A stretch of 64,000 bases of DNA from contig NZ_CP029352.1 of assembly GCF_003130795.1 (NCBI RefSeq), positions 299,001-363,000 on the forward strand, in the 5' to 3' direction. A program made the position numbers and the translations under genes. Under the pieces are notes generated by a model. It made no database searches. It saw only the letters and a list, made by a program, of their open reading frames with translations, and was not told where the DNA came from. Shown piece by piece: positions 28,339-36,181 of this stretch. This stretch comes from Azospirillum thermophilum. Its GTDB lineage: Bacteria; Pseudomonadota; Alphaproteobacteria; Azospirillales; Azospirillaceae. Each line of letters starts with the position of its first letter. The stretch's first letter is position 1.

Positions 28339-30303
28339 TCACCAAGCCGACCCTGCATTCGCTGTTGTGCGGCCTTCCCTGACGTCCTCATTTTTGGTTC
28401 CGGCCGCCTCTGGGGCCGGGGGCGGCCCTGCGCCGGGGACCAGCGGGCCGTCCTGCCCGCCCGGGCGGTCCCCCCTTGGGAAAGACAGAACAACTGCAAC
28501 CACCCCCACCCGACGCACGGGAACCAATGCGATTCCCTCGCGCTTGATCCGCCATTCATGGCCCGTCCGCGTGTTACGGACGCCGACCCGGAGGCGCACC
28601 ACGTCGCCGTACGCGGTATGCCGCTCTTCGTAGACCCCCACGATCTCCGTCGCACGCTCCCCGCGCTCCGCGGTGTCGCAGAGTGCGCCCATGAGCCGCA
28701 AGGCCGTCGCATGGTGTTGGCGCTGGATTGCGCGCAGGATCACGCGGGTCCGTGTGCATTCGATTTTCTCGCCCCGCTCCACGCGCTGGGCCAACCGGAA
28801 TAGGTCGCGCCAGCGACCGACGGTACCCGGGCGCAGGCCGATGAAGCCCCATGAACGAGCTCCGCCGAACACCGACTTCCACGCGCGGAAACGGTCGAAT
28901 GACGTTCCGAGGTGTTCCTCGCCGTCCGGAGCTTCGGCCTTCGTGGTCGGCGCTTCCGTCGTCATCTTCAAGGCGTAAGTTAGGACGTAAGTCTGGACCT
29001 GCGCCGCGCTGCGCTCGTCGAGCACACGGAAGTCGGTTGCCCGGCGGCCGGGGAAATGCGCTTCGACCGCTGTTCGCAGGTCGTCAATCCCCTCCGGCGC
29101 GGCCCACAGGATCGCATGCCGGTGCGGTGTGCCATCCTCGTGCGGCTCCGGCAACCAGATGCCCACCGTACGGACCCGCCGTTTCCGGAGGACGGCGACG
29201 ACGCGGTGCCAACGGGCTTGAAGCTCGCCGAACATGGCGGCAGGCGTGATCGCCGGATCATATCCGTTCCGGCCCAGCGCAGGAGCGGGATGGTACTCCG
29301 GCGGCAGCGTCAGCGTGATCGCGACCGGCACCAGGCCGTCCCGGCGTGCGATCTCGCGCAGGCCGTGAACGAGCGCGATCATCGTCGCCCGACGGAACCG
29401 CTGTCCGCTGTCCGCCGCTTCGGCGGCCGAGCAGATCACTTCGCCCGTCGCCTTATCGACGATCTGCTGTTGCTCCAGGAACTTGCGTCCTTGCTCCTGC
29501 CGGTGGCGCCAACGGGCGAGCGTCCAGTCGGACACGTAGACCTGCCGCGGGTCCGGCCTCCCCTTCGGCGGACGCGGCCCGCCGACGGCGCCGAGGATGG
29601 CGCTGACGTGGGCGTCGGTGCGGTCGATCTCACGCGCCAGCCGCCGCCGCTGAGCGCGCGGGCACATGGCTCGACGCTCGTTCGGCGTCAGTTCGCCGGG
29701 GCCGCCCGTCGCTCGGACGGCCCGAACCTGCGCCTGCGCCGCGTGCGCCCGCCGCTCCGCTTCGGAGTGGATCGCGTCTCCGTCAGCGGTGAGCATCGCC
29801 AGTGCCAGCCCATCGACGTATTGCCCCAGCGCCCCGGCGCGTCGAGCGACGGCATGCGCCAGTTCGCGGAGGCGGTCGTGGTCTTCCCGGCGACGCCATT
29901 CTTCGGCCGTCGCCAACCCGACGGGCCGATACTCCAGCCCGGAGTGCAGGACCTTGTCAGCGCCGGGGATCGGGCCGCGCCACCCGGCCGCCCGGCCTGC
30001 CCCTTGCATGAGTCGCAGCCGATACGGCACGGGTAGCCGGTCAATGTCCGCGAGCGCATCGTCGGCATCGGGGATGCCATCTTCGGCAGGCCGCTCGTCG
30101 GGCAGCCGCCAAGGCCGCCCGGCGGCTTCGTGGGCGGCCTCGGCTGCAGCTTCGAGCGCGTCGACAGCCGCGTCGACCGGATCGTCGGCGGGCGCGCCGT
30201 CCCAGCCGTCGAGTAAGCCGGAGCTAGGTAGGCAAGTAAACTTGTTGGAAGTGGTGTCTGTGAAGAAGGTGTTGGCGTGTTGTCTATGCAGCCGCCCGCT
30301 CAA
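28339..30303 (-). CDS. Rolling-circle replication initiator (HUH endonuclease, phage gpA-like)
   Basis: 654 residues. HUH superfamily motifs: ITLTLPPEYHP (about 329-339), metal-binding HRH at 394-396 in GTPHRHAILW, and YVLTYALK at 439-446, the YxxxYxxK double-tyrosine motif of phiX174/P2 gpA-type initiators. This predicts nicking and rejoining at a double-strand origin, so the excised element could replicate by rolling circle. The N-terminal 250 residues are acidic then Arg-rich; the tail is Pro/Gly-rich. The reading frame begins with TTG 30303 beside a GC palindrome and the exact start is uncertain. No cargo phage genes accompany it. Confidence 0.75.
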   Translation of the reverse strand: MSGRLHRQHANTFFTDTTSNKFTCLPSSGLLDGWDGAPADDPVDAAVDALEAAAEAAHEAAGRPWRLPDERPAEDGIPDADDALADIDRLPVPYRLRLMQGAGRAAGWRGPIPGADKVLHSGLEYRPVGLATAEEWRRREDHDRLRELAHAVARRAGALGQYVDGLALAMLTADGDAIHSEAERRAHAAQAQVRAVRATGGPGELTPNERRAMCPRAQRRRLAREIDRTDAHVSAILGAVGGPRPPKGRPDPRQVYVSDWTLARWRHRQEQGRKFLEQQQIVDKATGEVICSAAEAADSGQRFRRATMIALVHGLREIARRDGLVPVAITLTLPPEYHPAPALGRNGYDPAITPAAMFGELQARWHRVVAVLRKRRVRTVGIWLPEPHEDGTPHRHAILWAAPEGIDDLRTAVEAHFPGRRATDFRVLDERSAAQVQTYVLTYALKMTTEAPTTKAEAPDGEEHLGTSFDRFRAWKSVFGGARSWGFIGLRPGTVGRWRDLFRLAQRVERGEKIECTRTRVILRAIQRQHHATALRLMGALCDTAERGERATEIVGVYEERHTAYGDVVRLRVGVRNTRTGHEWRIKREGIALVPVRRVGVVAVVLSFPRGDRPGGQDGPLVPGAGPPPAPEAAGTKNEDVREGRTTANAGSAW

Positions 30304-30350
30304 GCGCCCCGGATCGGGGCGCCATTCTCGTAGTTGACAACGTCGTCAAC
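30304..30350. promoter_or_regulatory. Control region of rep: GC palindrome and TTGAC-N6-GTCAA site
   Basis: GCGCCCC-GGATC-GGGGCGC (30304-30322) abuts the presumed rep start. TTGAC-AACGTC-GTCAA (30334-30349) matches in half-sites and spacing the palindrome upstream of the Vsr-methyltransferase gene. The first could be the Rep nick-site hairpin or a leader structure, the second an operator. Confidence 0.4.
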
Positions 30351-30455
30351 GGATATCATCTTGGAACCACCTTGATGATGATTTCGGCCGGTAGGGTTGG
30401 CGCCCGATGACCGGCCGATTTCATTTCAATTTGGCATACGTCTCGGAGCAGTCAA

Positions 30456-30659
30456 CTACTTCTTTCCCGGGACAGGGGCAGCGTCAAGCTGGAGGATTGC
30501 TTCGATGGCCGCTGCTGCCGCTTCGGGACTCGGGTACGTGCCGTCGAGCAGCGTGCCGTCCGGGTGGACGATGGCATAAAGACCAGTGGGGACCCACTCT
30601 CCTTCCTCGTGGCTGTACTCGAAGAGCTCTACAATTCTGTATCCTTGCAAGTCGGGCAT
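30456..30659 (-). CDS. Small acidic hypothetical protein
   Basis: 67 residues from ATG 30659 (AAGGAAACACA upstream). MPDLQGYRIVELFEYSHEEGEWVPTGLYAIVHPDGTLLDGTYPSPEAAAAAIEAI is a compact alpha/beta pattern with a single repeat-like domain. Not recognised. It sits between integrase and rep, transcribed with them. Confidence 0.55.
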   Translation of the reverse strand: MPDLQGYRIVELFEYSHEEGEWVPTGLYAIVHPDGTLLDGTYPSPEAAAAAIEAILQLDAAPVPGKK

Positions 30660-30780
30660 TGTGTTTCCTTGATATCTCGCAACCTCCGCTCCTGGCGGAG
30701 TGCGCGCCACAGTAGCGAAAGCTGCTCTTGAGGTCACCTGAGAGATTGTCGAGGAGGACGCCGAACGCTTATGCTCACGT

Positions 30781-31968
30781 CTATGGATTTCGTTGACGTT
30801 TTTGCCGTGGAGGCAATGCAGCTAGAGCGTCGGCAAGATGCCCCTTGCGCAAGTTTACATACCGTTTAAGCGACTTGGGATCCCGGTGCCCTGTCTGCGC
30901 CATGACCGCGCTGTCGCTCCAGCCCGCTTCAATAAGACTGGACGCGCGTTCGTGCCGAGTGTCGTGGAGATTGAAATGCTCAAGGCCAGCCCGCGCCCGG
31001 GCACGGTTGAACGCATTCTTGAGTGCGTCCACGGTGGTAGGGAAGACCCGGCCGTCGAGCGAGCGGGCCAGTCCCTCCAGGATCTCGACGGCACGCGGCG
31101 AGAGGCCGACAGCCTGATCCAAGCGTTCGTGCGGTGACCGGCTGTTTTTTACGGCCCGAAGGAGAGCCGACCGCTCGCGGAGATCCACGTCGTCCCAGCG
31201 CAATCGCAGGAGGCTGCCCCGCCGGGCACCGGTTTCAAAAGCGAGTTCGACCAGCGCCGCCAGCCACGGGTTCCGACTCTCGTGGCAAGCGTCGAGGAGC
31301 CGCTCAAACTCTTCGTGGCTGAGCCTGACGTCCCTTTCGTCGCTGACCACAGGCCGCTTGACGTCTTCCGCGTTGACCGGGTTGATTGCCAGCCCAAGGC
31401 GGCGTTTGCTGTGGTCGATGACCCGCTTGAGAATGGTCAACTCGCGCTTCACTGTGCCGGGCTGGATCGTGCCCGGCGGCTTCGGCGGAGCCTTCGGCTT
31501 GGCGGCGTTCGCACGGGGTTGTCCGTCCTTGCGGAGTTTCGGCCCCCTCGGTTCTTCGGGCCGATACTGTCCACGCCCGCCCTGCTGCCCTCGGCTGGCA
31601 GTCTGCGTGAGGCGCCGGTCGCGGTAGGCTTCGAAGTGGTCGGGGGTGAGGTGGGCGAGCGCGTGCGCGCAGAGGTCGGCTTCTTCGCGGAGAAATCGCT
31701 CGAGTCGCTTTCGCTCTGCGATGCGGGAAGCGACGCCGGGGCGCTTGTCGGTCACCTCGACGAGGTACCGCTCGACAACTTCCCTGAGAGTGGTCTTCTC
31801 GGCCGGGGACCGGTCCACATAGTGTCCACGGTCCATCTGTCCTTCGACGGCCCGCGCCCACGCCTCAGCATCTTTCTTTGTGGTGAAGGTCTTCGTCTGA
31901 GTCGGCCAGCCCTTGCGGCGGACCTGAACGTGCCACTGGGCGGGACCCTTTTCCCGAATTGTCGCCAT
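30781..31968 (-). CDS. int: Tyrosine recombinase (integrase) of the mobilizable element
   Basis: 395 residues from ATG 31968, preceded by GGAGG. An N-terminal AP2-like arm-binding domain (MATIREKGPAQWHVQVRRKGWPTQTKTFTTKKDAEAWA) is followed by a core-binding SAM-like domain and a catalytic domain with Arg in FETGARRGSLLRLRW, HDTRH, GH in QTGHRD and Tyr in KRYVN: the R-H-R-H-Y set is complete. An unusual Gly/Pro/Lys-rich insertion (about residues 120-165) splits the core-binding domain. It lies 122 bp from the right tRNA-derived repeat and faces into the element, the normal arrangement for tRNA-integrating elements. Confidence 0.92.
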   Translation of the reverse strand: MATIREKGPAQWHVQVRRKGWPTQTKTFTTKKDAEAWARAVEGQMDRGHYVDRSPAEKTTLREVVERYLVEVTDKRPGVASRIAERKRLERFLREEADLCAHALAHLTPDHFEAYRDRRLTQTASRGQQGGRGQYRPEEPRGPKLRKDGQPRANAAKPKAPPKPPGTIQPGTVKRELTILKRVIDHSKRRLGLAINPVNAEDVKRPVVSDERDVRLSHEEFERLLDACHESRNPWLAALVELAFETGARRGSLLRLRWDDVDLRERSALLRAVKNSRSPHERLDQAVGLSPRAVEILEGLARSLDGRVFPTTVDALKNAFNRARARAGLEHFNLHDTRHERASSLIEAGWSDSAVMAQTGHRDPKSLKRYVNLRKGHLADALAALPPRQKRQRNP

Positions 31969-31987
31969 ACTGCCTCCGACGGCCCGG

Positions 31988-32022
31988 TGTGCCATGCGGC
32001 GCACTGTGCCAGATCTGTGCCA
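31988..32022. promoter_or_regulatory. Right-end candidate integrase arm sites
   Basis: TGTGCCA at 31988-31994, 32005-32011 and 32016-32022. The last two keep the 11-bp spacing of the pair at the left end (17165, 17176). They lie between the integrase start and the attachment core. Confidence 0.45.
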
Positions 32023-32090
32023 GAAAATCGAAGGCGGAGGGATTGGGCTGGAAGCCAGTTTTCCAATGCGTTGATTTTGCTAAGGAAAAC

Positions 32091-32138
32091 TGGCGGACCC
32101 GGCGAGATTCGAACTCACGACCTCTGCCTTCGGAGGGC
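32091..32138 (-). repeat. Shared attachment repeat: right end of the element, left end of the prophage
   Basis: Identical over 48 bp to 17023-17070: the 3' half of tRNA-Arg(CCG) including CCA. The sequence to its right does not restore the tRNA 5' half, so the intact tRNA must lie further right, beyond the prophage. It therefore serves as attR of the element and attL of the prophage. Confidence 0.8.
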
Positions 32139-32295
32139 TAAGGTCAGGTTCATATTCGCGTCTTGTTCTTTAAATATCCTGTATATATTCCCGTTCCGCA
32201 AGGCTTCAGATCGGTTCGGTTGACGGAAATGCGGGGATGTATGCGGGGATGTGGATAGGGGCGTCGCTCGGGAGCTGGGCGGCGCCCCGCGCACA
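32139..32295. repeat. Left end of prophage with direct repeat
   Basis: No gene. GCGGGGATGT occurs twice (32231-32240, 32243-32252) with a 12-bp period about 95 bp from the attachment core, a candidate arm-site pair for the prophage integrase. The 32150-32195 stretch is notably AT-rich. Confidence 0.35.
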
Positions 32296-32457
32296 TCACC
32301 CCTTCGTGAAGATGCCAACAGCGCCGGCCAGGGCAGTCCCGGCCGAGGTGATTGCCGCAGCCTGATCCGGAGTGACAGCTACGCCGAGTGCGGACGCCAG
32401 AGCAATGAGACCGAGCCACGTTGAGCGCTCGGACAGGCGGTCGAGAATGTAGCGCAT
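32296..32457 (-). CDS. Small holin-like membrane protein
   Basis: 53 residues, ATG 32457 with AAGGAGGGG upstream. MRYILDRLSERSTWLGLIALASALG is followed by a hydrophobic Ala-rich helix (AAAITSAGTALAGAVGIF) and a Lys tail. Short proteins of this pattern sit beside endolysin genes in many proteobacterial prophages and are presumed holins. Two hydrophobic segments are visible. It is the last prophage gene before the attachment site. Confidence 0.6.
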   Translation of the reverse strand: MRYILDRLSERSTWLGLIALASALGVAVTPDQAAAITSAGTALAGAVGIFTKG

Positions 32458-32613
32458 TGTGGTTGCCCCTCCTTTCGGGCATGAGAAAAGCCGCTGGGCG
32501 GGATGCCGGGCGGCTGGTGGGACGAGGTGTCAACAAACTTGGACCGGTGGCAGTGTCTCACTTTGAAATTCGGAGCCTAGCCGCTACGCTGATGGTCCAG
32601 CAGGGAGGGCGCC

Positions 32614-32874
32614 ATGAAGCCGAAGCACATGTCGATAACGGCCAACGTCACTGAGGAACAGCTGCGCGCCATGCCGGCCGGCAAACTTGAGAAGCTACGC
32701 AACACTATCTGGAATATCGTTGAGGCGTACGAAGCCGCGTCGGCATCGTCCAAGCAAGCGTCAACAGCCACCGCCTATAAACTGGACGAGATGCAGGCCA
32801 AAGGCATTGCCATGAAGATCATGGCGGAAATCAACCGCCGGAAGGCTGAAGCCGCGGGTGCGGCGGGCATTTAG
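32614..32874 (+). CDS. Small hypothetical protein, rightward
   Basis: 86 residues from ATG 32614 with GGAGG upstream. Helical and rich in Ala/Lys: EEQLRAMPAGKLEKLRNTIWNIVEAYEAASASSKQASTATAYKLDEMQAKGIAMKIMAEINRRKAEAA. Not recognised. It is one of few rightward genes in the prophage, so it may be expressed from the lysogen. The frame stays open after the TAG stop, without a new start signal. Confidence 0.5.
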   Translation: MKPKHMSITANVTEEQLRAMPAGKLEKLRNTIWNIVEAYEAASASSKQASTATAYKLDEMQAKGIAMKIMAEINRRKAEAAGAAGI

Positions 32875-33240
32875 CCTGCCACCTTCTCCCGCTTTTTGGG
32901 CGGCCTCGCCGACCTGACCGATGCCGAACTCGACGCTGCCGCTGGGGGCGGTCTGAAATACCACCCAACGGGACCACTCAACGGGCTCCCGATGGACGCT
33001 CTTATCGGATCCCCTTTAGGGCCGAGCAACCCCACACTCTGCACCCGGCAGAACCCGGACCCGTCCACATCCGATTGACCATCGTGGTCGAGCTGGCGCG
33101 GGCGGCGTGGTTCTTGATGTCGGGAAATGCCGGCCTTACCCTGGCGCAGTGACCGTCGTGTCGACCGGACAATACGGGCCGGCGTCGGCCCACCGAAAGG
33201 TGGCTCGGCTGACGTAGGAGGTAACGTACCTACCCGGCGG
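32875..33240. other. 366-bp region without a supported gene
   Basis: No frame here has both a good start and a convincing product. A rightward stretch (32890-33078) would encode LTDAELDAAAGGG followed by a Pro/Asn-rich segment, but it lacks a ribosome-binding site. Confidence 0.5.
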
Positions 33241-33885
33241 TCACACCCCAAGCGCCTGCTGAGCCGCGAGGAGCCGCGACCGGCGATCCTGGATCCCATT
33301 CAGCCCGCCGTTGATGGCGCGGGTCAGCCCCTCGAAGTCGCCGCCGTCAGCGAAGCGGTTGAGGCGGTTGACCTGCCAGAACCACAGGGCGGATACGGTC
33401 GCCCCCTCCGGCGTCTCCAGCCAGTCGGGCATGGCGTCCACAGACCGGCCGACGGCGGCGGCGAGGCGCGTAACGTTCGCGCGCCCGGTCACCTGGATCA
33501 GGCCCCGCCCGCGGAACCTCCAGCCGTCGCCGGGCTGCGTGTTGCCCAGCTCCGTCGCCTTGCGCGAGTTGCCCAGGCCGTAGACCCGCTCGGCCAGGGC
33601 CTGCGGGTTGCGCACCAGGGCCGGCGCCTCGTCCGGCCGTATCGCCGCGGAGTGGCGGCTTTGCCCAAAGACCTCCAGGATGCGTCCGGCCGTGCTGTAG
33701 GTCATGACCTCGACCCAGCGCGTCAGGCCGGTCGACTCGTGCCCGGTCTGCGCCAGAAAGGCGGCCAGCCGACGGGGAGTGTCGACGCCATAGCCAGCGG
33801 CATAGCGGTCCAGGGCGGCGGCGAAATCCGGCAGGCTGCGGCCAGCCGGGAACAGGCGCTGGAGCAGCGCAAGGGTGGTGCTCAT
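33241..33885 (-). CDS. Phage endolysin, glycoside hydrolase family 19
   Basis: 214 residues. GH19 (chitinase-like lysozyme) features: AAFLAQTGHESTGL with the catalytic Glu, FRGRGLIQVTGRANVTRL, and the C-terminal INGGLNGIQDRRSRL. It cuts the glycan backbone of peptidoglycan at lysis. There is no signal peptide, so it depends on a holin. Start ATG 33885, preceded by GAGAGGTTCCG. It belongs to the leftward lysis end of the prophage. Confidence 0.88.
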   Translation of the reverse strand: MSTTLALLQRLFPAGRSLPDFAAALDRYAAGYGVDTPRRLAAFLAQTGHESTGLTRWVEVMTYSTAGRILEVFGQSRHSAAIRPDEAPALVRNPQALAERVYGLGNSRKATELGNTQPGDGWRFRGRGLIQVTGRANVTRLAAAVGRSVDAMPDWLETPEGATVSALWFWQVNRLNRFADGGDFEGLTRAINGGLNGIQDRRSRLLAAQQALGV

Positions 33886-33921
33886 CGGAACCTCTCAGGA
33901 GCGGGTGGGGGTGGGGCGGGA

Positions 33922-34113
33922 TCAGACCCGGCCGGTGCTGTTGGTGCTGTTGGTGCTGTTGGTGCCGTGGTGTAGGAAGCCGGCGCACATGCCCCGCTTC
34001 GCGATGGTCAGCAGGTGGGCCAGCAGGAGGAGGGCGGCGTCCTTGTCGCCGCCGCAGGCATCCAGGGCGGCGGCGACCTCGCGCCGGGCCGCCGGTTCGG
34101 TGTGGTCAGGCAT
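33922..34113 (-). CDS. Small phage protein with a Thr-Asn-Ser repeat tail
   Basis: 63 residues from ATG 34113 (GGAGG four bases upstream). The body (EPAARREVAAALDACGGDKDAALLLLAHLLTIAKRGMCAGFLHHG) is helical. The tail is three TNS tripeptides and TGRV, encoded by a 9-bp tandem repeat at 33934-33969. Not recognised; it lies between endolysin and tail-end genes. Confidence 0.5.
   Translation of the reverse strand: MPDHTEPAARREVAAALDACGGDKDAALLLLAHLLTIAKRGMCAGFLHHGTNSTNSTNSTGRV
33934..33969. repeat. 9-bp tandem repeat inside a coding region
   Basis: GGTGCTGTT repeated three times and once more with changes (GGTGCCGTG). In frame it adds Thr-Asn-Ser units, so slippage would alter the length of the protein tail without breaking the frame. 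Confidence 0.7.
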
Positions 34114-34178
34114 AGGACCTCCGAGCATGAAAAAGGCCGCGCGCGGCGGCCTAAGGATTGGAGTGTTGTCGCGGGCGG

Positions 34179-34576
34179 TCAGGTGTCCGCGCTCGGCTCG
34201 CTGGGGGGCTCCGCGTCGTCCGGCGGACCATCGGTCACCGGGGGCGCGGTCAGATGCGCCCGCTCCTGCCGCAGCGCCTGGGCGCGCTGCTCCAACTCCG
34301 CCAGCCGGTCGCGGTCCCCTGTGTGGCGGTGCCGACGATCACGGCGCGGAGCGGGCGGGCCGATGCGGCGTCGATGTCGGCCAGCCGCCGGTCGATGTCG
34401 GCCAGCCGCGACGCAATGGACACCTCGGCCGCCACGATGGCCGCGGCCTCGTCATCGGTGACGATGCGCCATTCCACGCCAGCCGGGACCGCCTGCGCCG
34501 CGATGGCCTCCGGATCGAAGCCGGGCGCCGGGTTGACGACGACCGTCCGACCGTCCTGCTCATAAATGATCGGCAT
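34179..34576 (-). pseudogene. Tail-end accessory protein gene with a -1 frameshift
   Basis: The frame starts at ATG 34576 (MPIIYEQDGRTVVVNPAPGFDPEAIAAQAVPAGVEWRIVTDDEAAAIVAAE...RLADIDRRLADIDAASARPLRAVIVGTATQG), then becomes nonsense. Moving one base back at the G4 run (C4 at 34316-34319 on this strand) restores a clean helical C-terminus (DRDRLAELEQRAQALRQERAHL) ending at 34179. Either a base was lost or a -1 frameshift joins the frames. The role is unknown; the position next to tail-tip genes suggests a tail-fibre accessory or chaperone. Confidence 0.6.
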
Positions 34577-34579
34577 GGG

Positions 34580-35179
34580 TCAGCTCCCAAAGACGATGAT
34601 GTTGACCAGCGGAAAATCGAACCCGGCGCCCGCGCTGTCGAAGGTCCGCACCGACACTTGCGATGCCGAGCGGCCGCCGTTGCTCACCACCGGGGCGAAC
34701 CCATATTGGCCGCCACTTGCGTCCGCCGTGACCGCGCAGGCATAGCCGCCGTCGAACAGCGGCGCGGCAAACGCAATGGTGTAGACCCCGGCAGCGTTGC
34801 GCGTCACGCTCGCGATGTTCTGTGACGCGATGACAGACCCCGTGGCCCCAGCGAAGGTGCACCACGCCCTTGCCACGATGGCCCTGGATGCCGGGAGCGT
34901 GGAATAGACACGCTTCGTGCCCGCGCCGAAGTTGACCAGCCCGTTGCTGTTACTGCTGACGATGGGGGTGCGCGTCAGGGTGTCCGGCGTTCCGGCGGTC
35001 ACCGTGCCGTACCCATACTCATAGGAGAGGCCGTCAATGGTCTCGATGCAGTAGAAGACGGGTTTCCCGCTGCCAGCCGCCTGGACGAAGCCGCGCCGGC
35101 TGGCGTCGGTCGGGGCAATCAGGGACAGCGTGCCCGTCCCCGTGGTGCTCGTGGTTTGCTCCACGCGATCATAAAGCAT
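34580..35179 (-). CDS. Phage tail-tip associated protein
   Basis: 199 residues. The segment VFYCIETIDGLSYEYGYGTVTAGTPDTLTRTPIVSSNSNGLVNFGAGTKRVY is a recurrent motif of phage structural proteins encoded between tail hub and fibre genes. The C-terminal part (about 105-199) is beta-rich and could be a receptor-facing domain. Start ATG 35179; it runs in the same direction as, and directly after, the other tail genes. Confidence 0.6.
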   Translation of the reverse strand: MLYDRVEQTTSTTGTGTLSLIAPTDASRRGFVQAAGSGKPVFYCIETIDGLSYEYGYGTVTAGTPDTLTRTPIVSSNSNGLVNFGAGTKRVYSTLPASRAIVARAWCTFAGATGSVIASQNIASVTRNAAGVYTIAFAAPLFDGGYACAVTADASGGQYGFAPVVSNGGRSASQVSVRTFDSAGAGFDFPLVNIIVFGS

Positions 35180-35188
35180 GTCGGATCC

Positions 35189-36175
35189 TCAAAGGGATTG
35201 GCGGATCTGGAACACGCGCTCGTAAAGCGCGAAATTCGGTTGCGTGATGGGGGAGACTTCCACGAGTCGCCCGATAATGGCCTCATAGCCCTGGTACGGG
35301 CCGCCGGGCTCCTGGATGAAGAGCACCTGCCCGGAGGTGCCGGCGAGCCGCCCCAGCTCCTTCATGGCGACCTTGGCTTCCGGCTCCGAGAGGGCGCGGA
35401 AGGCGAAGGTCAGCACCCGGCGCCGCGGGCCACGATCAACGAAGTCCAGCCCTGAGCGGCGAACCTCCGTCACCTCGGACAGGTCATCCCAGGCGTCCGT
35501 CCACTCGAAGTCGAAGTTGTTGGACGGTCGCCAAGCCGGGCCGACCCACAGCCGGCCGAGATCGAGGTATCCCGGAACGGCGGCGAGCGACGGAGCGGCG
35601 ATGTCGGCCTGCCAATAGCGGGCCTGCACGGCCGCCGGCAGGACGTGCGCGTGCAGGCCATAGCCGGCGACGATGCCGCTGCCGATGTCCGCCTGCCACT
35701 CGCGGTAGCTGCCGATGGTGAAGTCCAGCGACAGCGCCGGGCCAGTGGTGGCGACAGCCCCCTGATAGAGGCTGTCGTACAGCGTCTCCGTCCCGGCCCC
35801 CCAGCCGATCGCCGCGCCCTCCTGCCACTCGCGGTAGCTGCCGGCGGTGAAGTCCAGCGACAGAACAGCGCCGCGCCGGCCGAGCCGGTGCCGGATCGTG
35901 TCGGCCGCCGCCATTGTGCCCACCGCCTCCCCATCCTCATCGATCCAGCCGGCATCGTCGGGCTGCAGCACGGCCAGCACCCCGACCTCCTTTTCGGCTC
36001 CCAAGTCGATGGACAGGCTGACGGAGGAGACCCCCGGGGCGGTCCGCATGCGGCGCCGGACCTGCGGCTCCTGCAGGCGCCGCACACCCAGCCCCTCGAC
36101 GGCCGAGCTGGTGGCGATCGTCGTGGCGGCGGCGTCGAGGTGGTTGACCCACGACAGCAGGCAGTTGTTCGCCAT
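35189..36175 (-). CDS. Phage tail protein (distal tail region)
   Basis: 328 residues, beta-rich. The C-terminus (VLTFAFRALSEPEAKVAMKELGRLAGTSGQVLFIQEPGGPYQGYEAIIGRLVEVSPITQPNFALYERVFQIRQSL) resembles tail-assembly proteins of siphophages. An internal duplication, ALSLDFTAGSYREWQ and ALSLDFTIGSYREWQAD, comes from a 43-bp DNA repeat. It precedes the tail-tip gene with a 9-bp gap. Confidence 0.55.
   Translation of the reverse strand: MANNCLLSWVNHLDAAATTIATSSAVEGLGVRRLQEPQVRRRMRTAPGVSSVSLSIDLGAEKEVGVLAVLQPDDAGWIDEDGEAVGTMAAADTIRHRLGRRGAVLSLDFTAGSYREWQEGAAIGWGAGTETLYDSLYQGAVATTGPALSLDFTIGSYREWQADIGSGIVAGYGLHAHVLPAAVQARYWQADIAAPSLAAVPGYLDLGRLWVGPAWRPSNNFDFEWTDAWDDLSEVTEVRRSGLDFVDRGPRRRVLTFAFRALSEPEAKVAMKELGRLAGTSGQVLFIQEPGGPYQGYEAIIGRLVEVSPITQPNFALYERVFQIRQSL
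35692..35863. repeat. Two near-identical 43-bp repeats in a tail gene
   Basis: 35692-35734 and 35821-35863 differ at two positions and are 129 bp apart, an exact multiple of three. They encode LSLDFT-x-GSYREWQ twice, so this is a recent in-frame duplication of a structural motif. Confidence 0.75.
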
Positions 36176-36181
36176 GGTGCC

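Larger units (their letters stand above)
17023..32090. mobile_element. Integrative mobilizable element, about 15.1 kb, in tRNA-Arg(CCG)
   Basis: Bounded by the 48-bp tRNA-derived direct repeats. Contents: integrase beside the right repeat, AlpA/Xis-like protein beside the left repeat, HUH Rep, MOBQ-like relaxase, candidate oriT, a TraD/MobC-like protein, a topoisomerase-like protein, and a defence cargo (Vsr-methyltransferase fusion, AIPR, candidate nuclease). No type IV secretion genes are present, so transfer would depend on a helper conjugative element. The AIPR section is clearly AT-richer than its surroundings, a sign of separate acquisition. Confidence 0.8.

Noticed and set aside
32890..33078. 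Rightward segment encoding LTDAELDAAAGGG, like a double-glycine RiPP leader
   Set aside because: No start codon with a ribosome-binding site, no modifying or export gene nearby, and the frame simply continues past the TAG of the previous gene.
33934..33969. CRISPR-like repeat array
   Set aside because: A 9-bp in-frame tandem repeat without spacers; no CRISPR array or cas gene was seen anywhere in the window.
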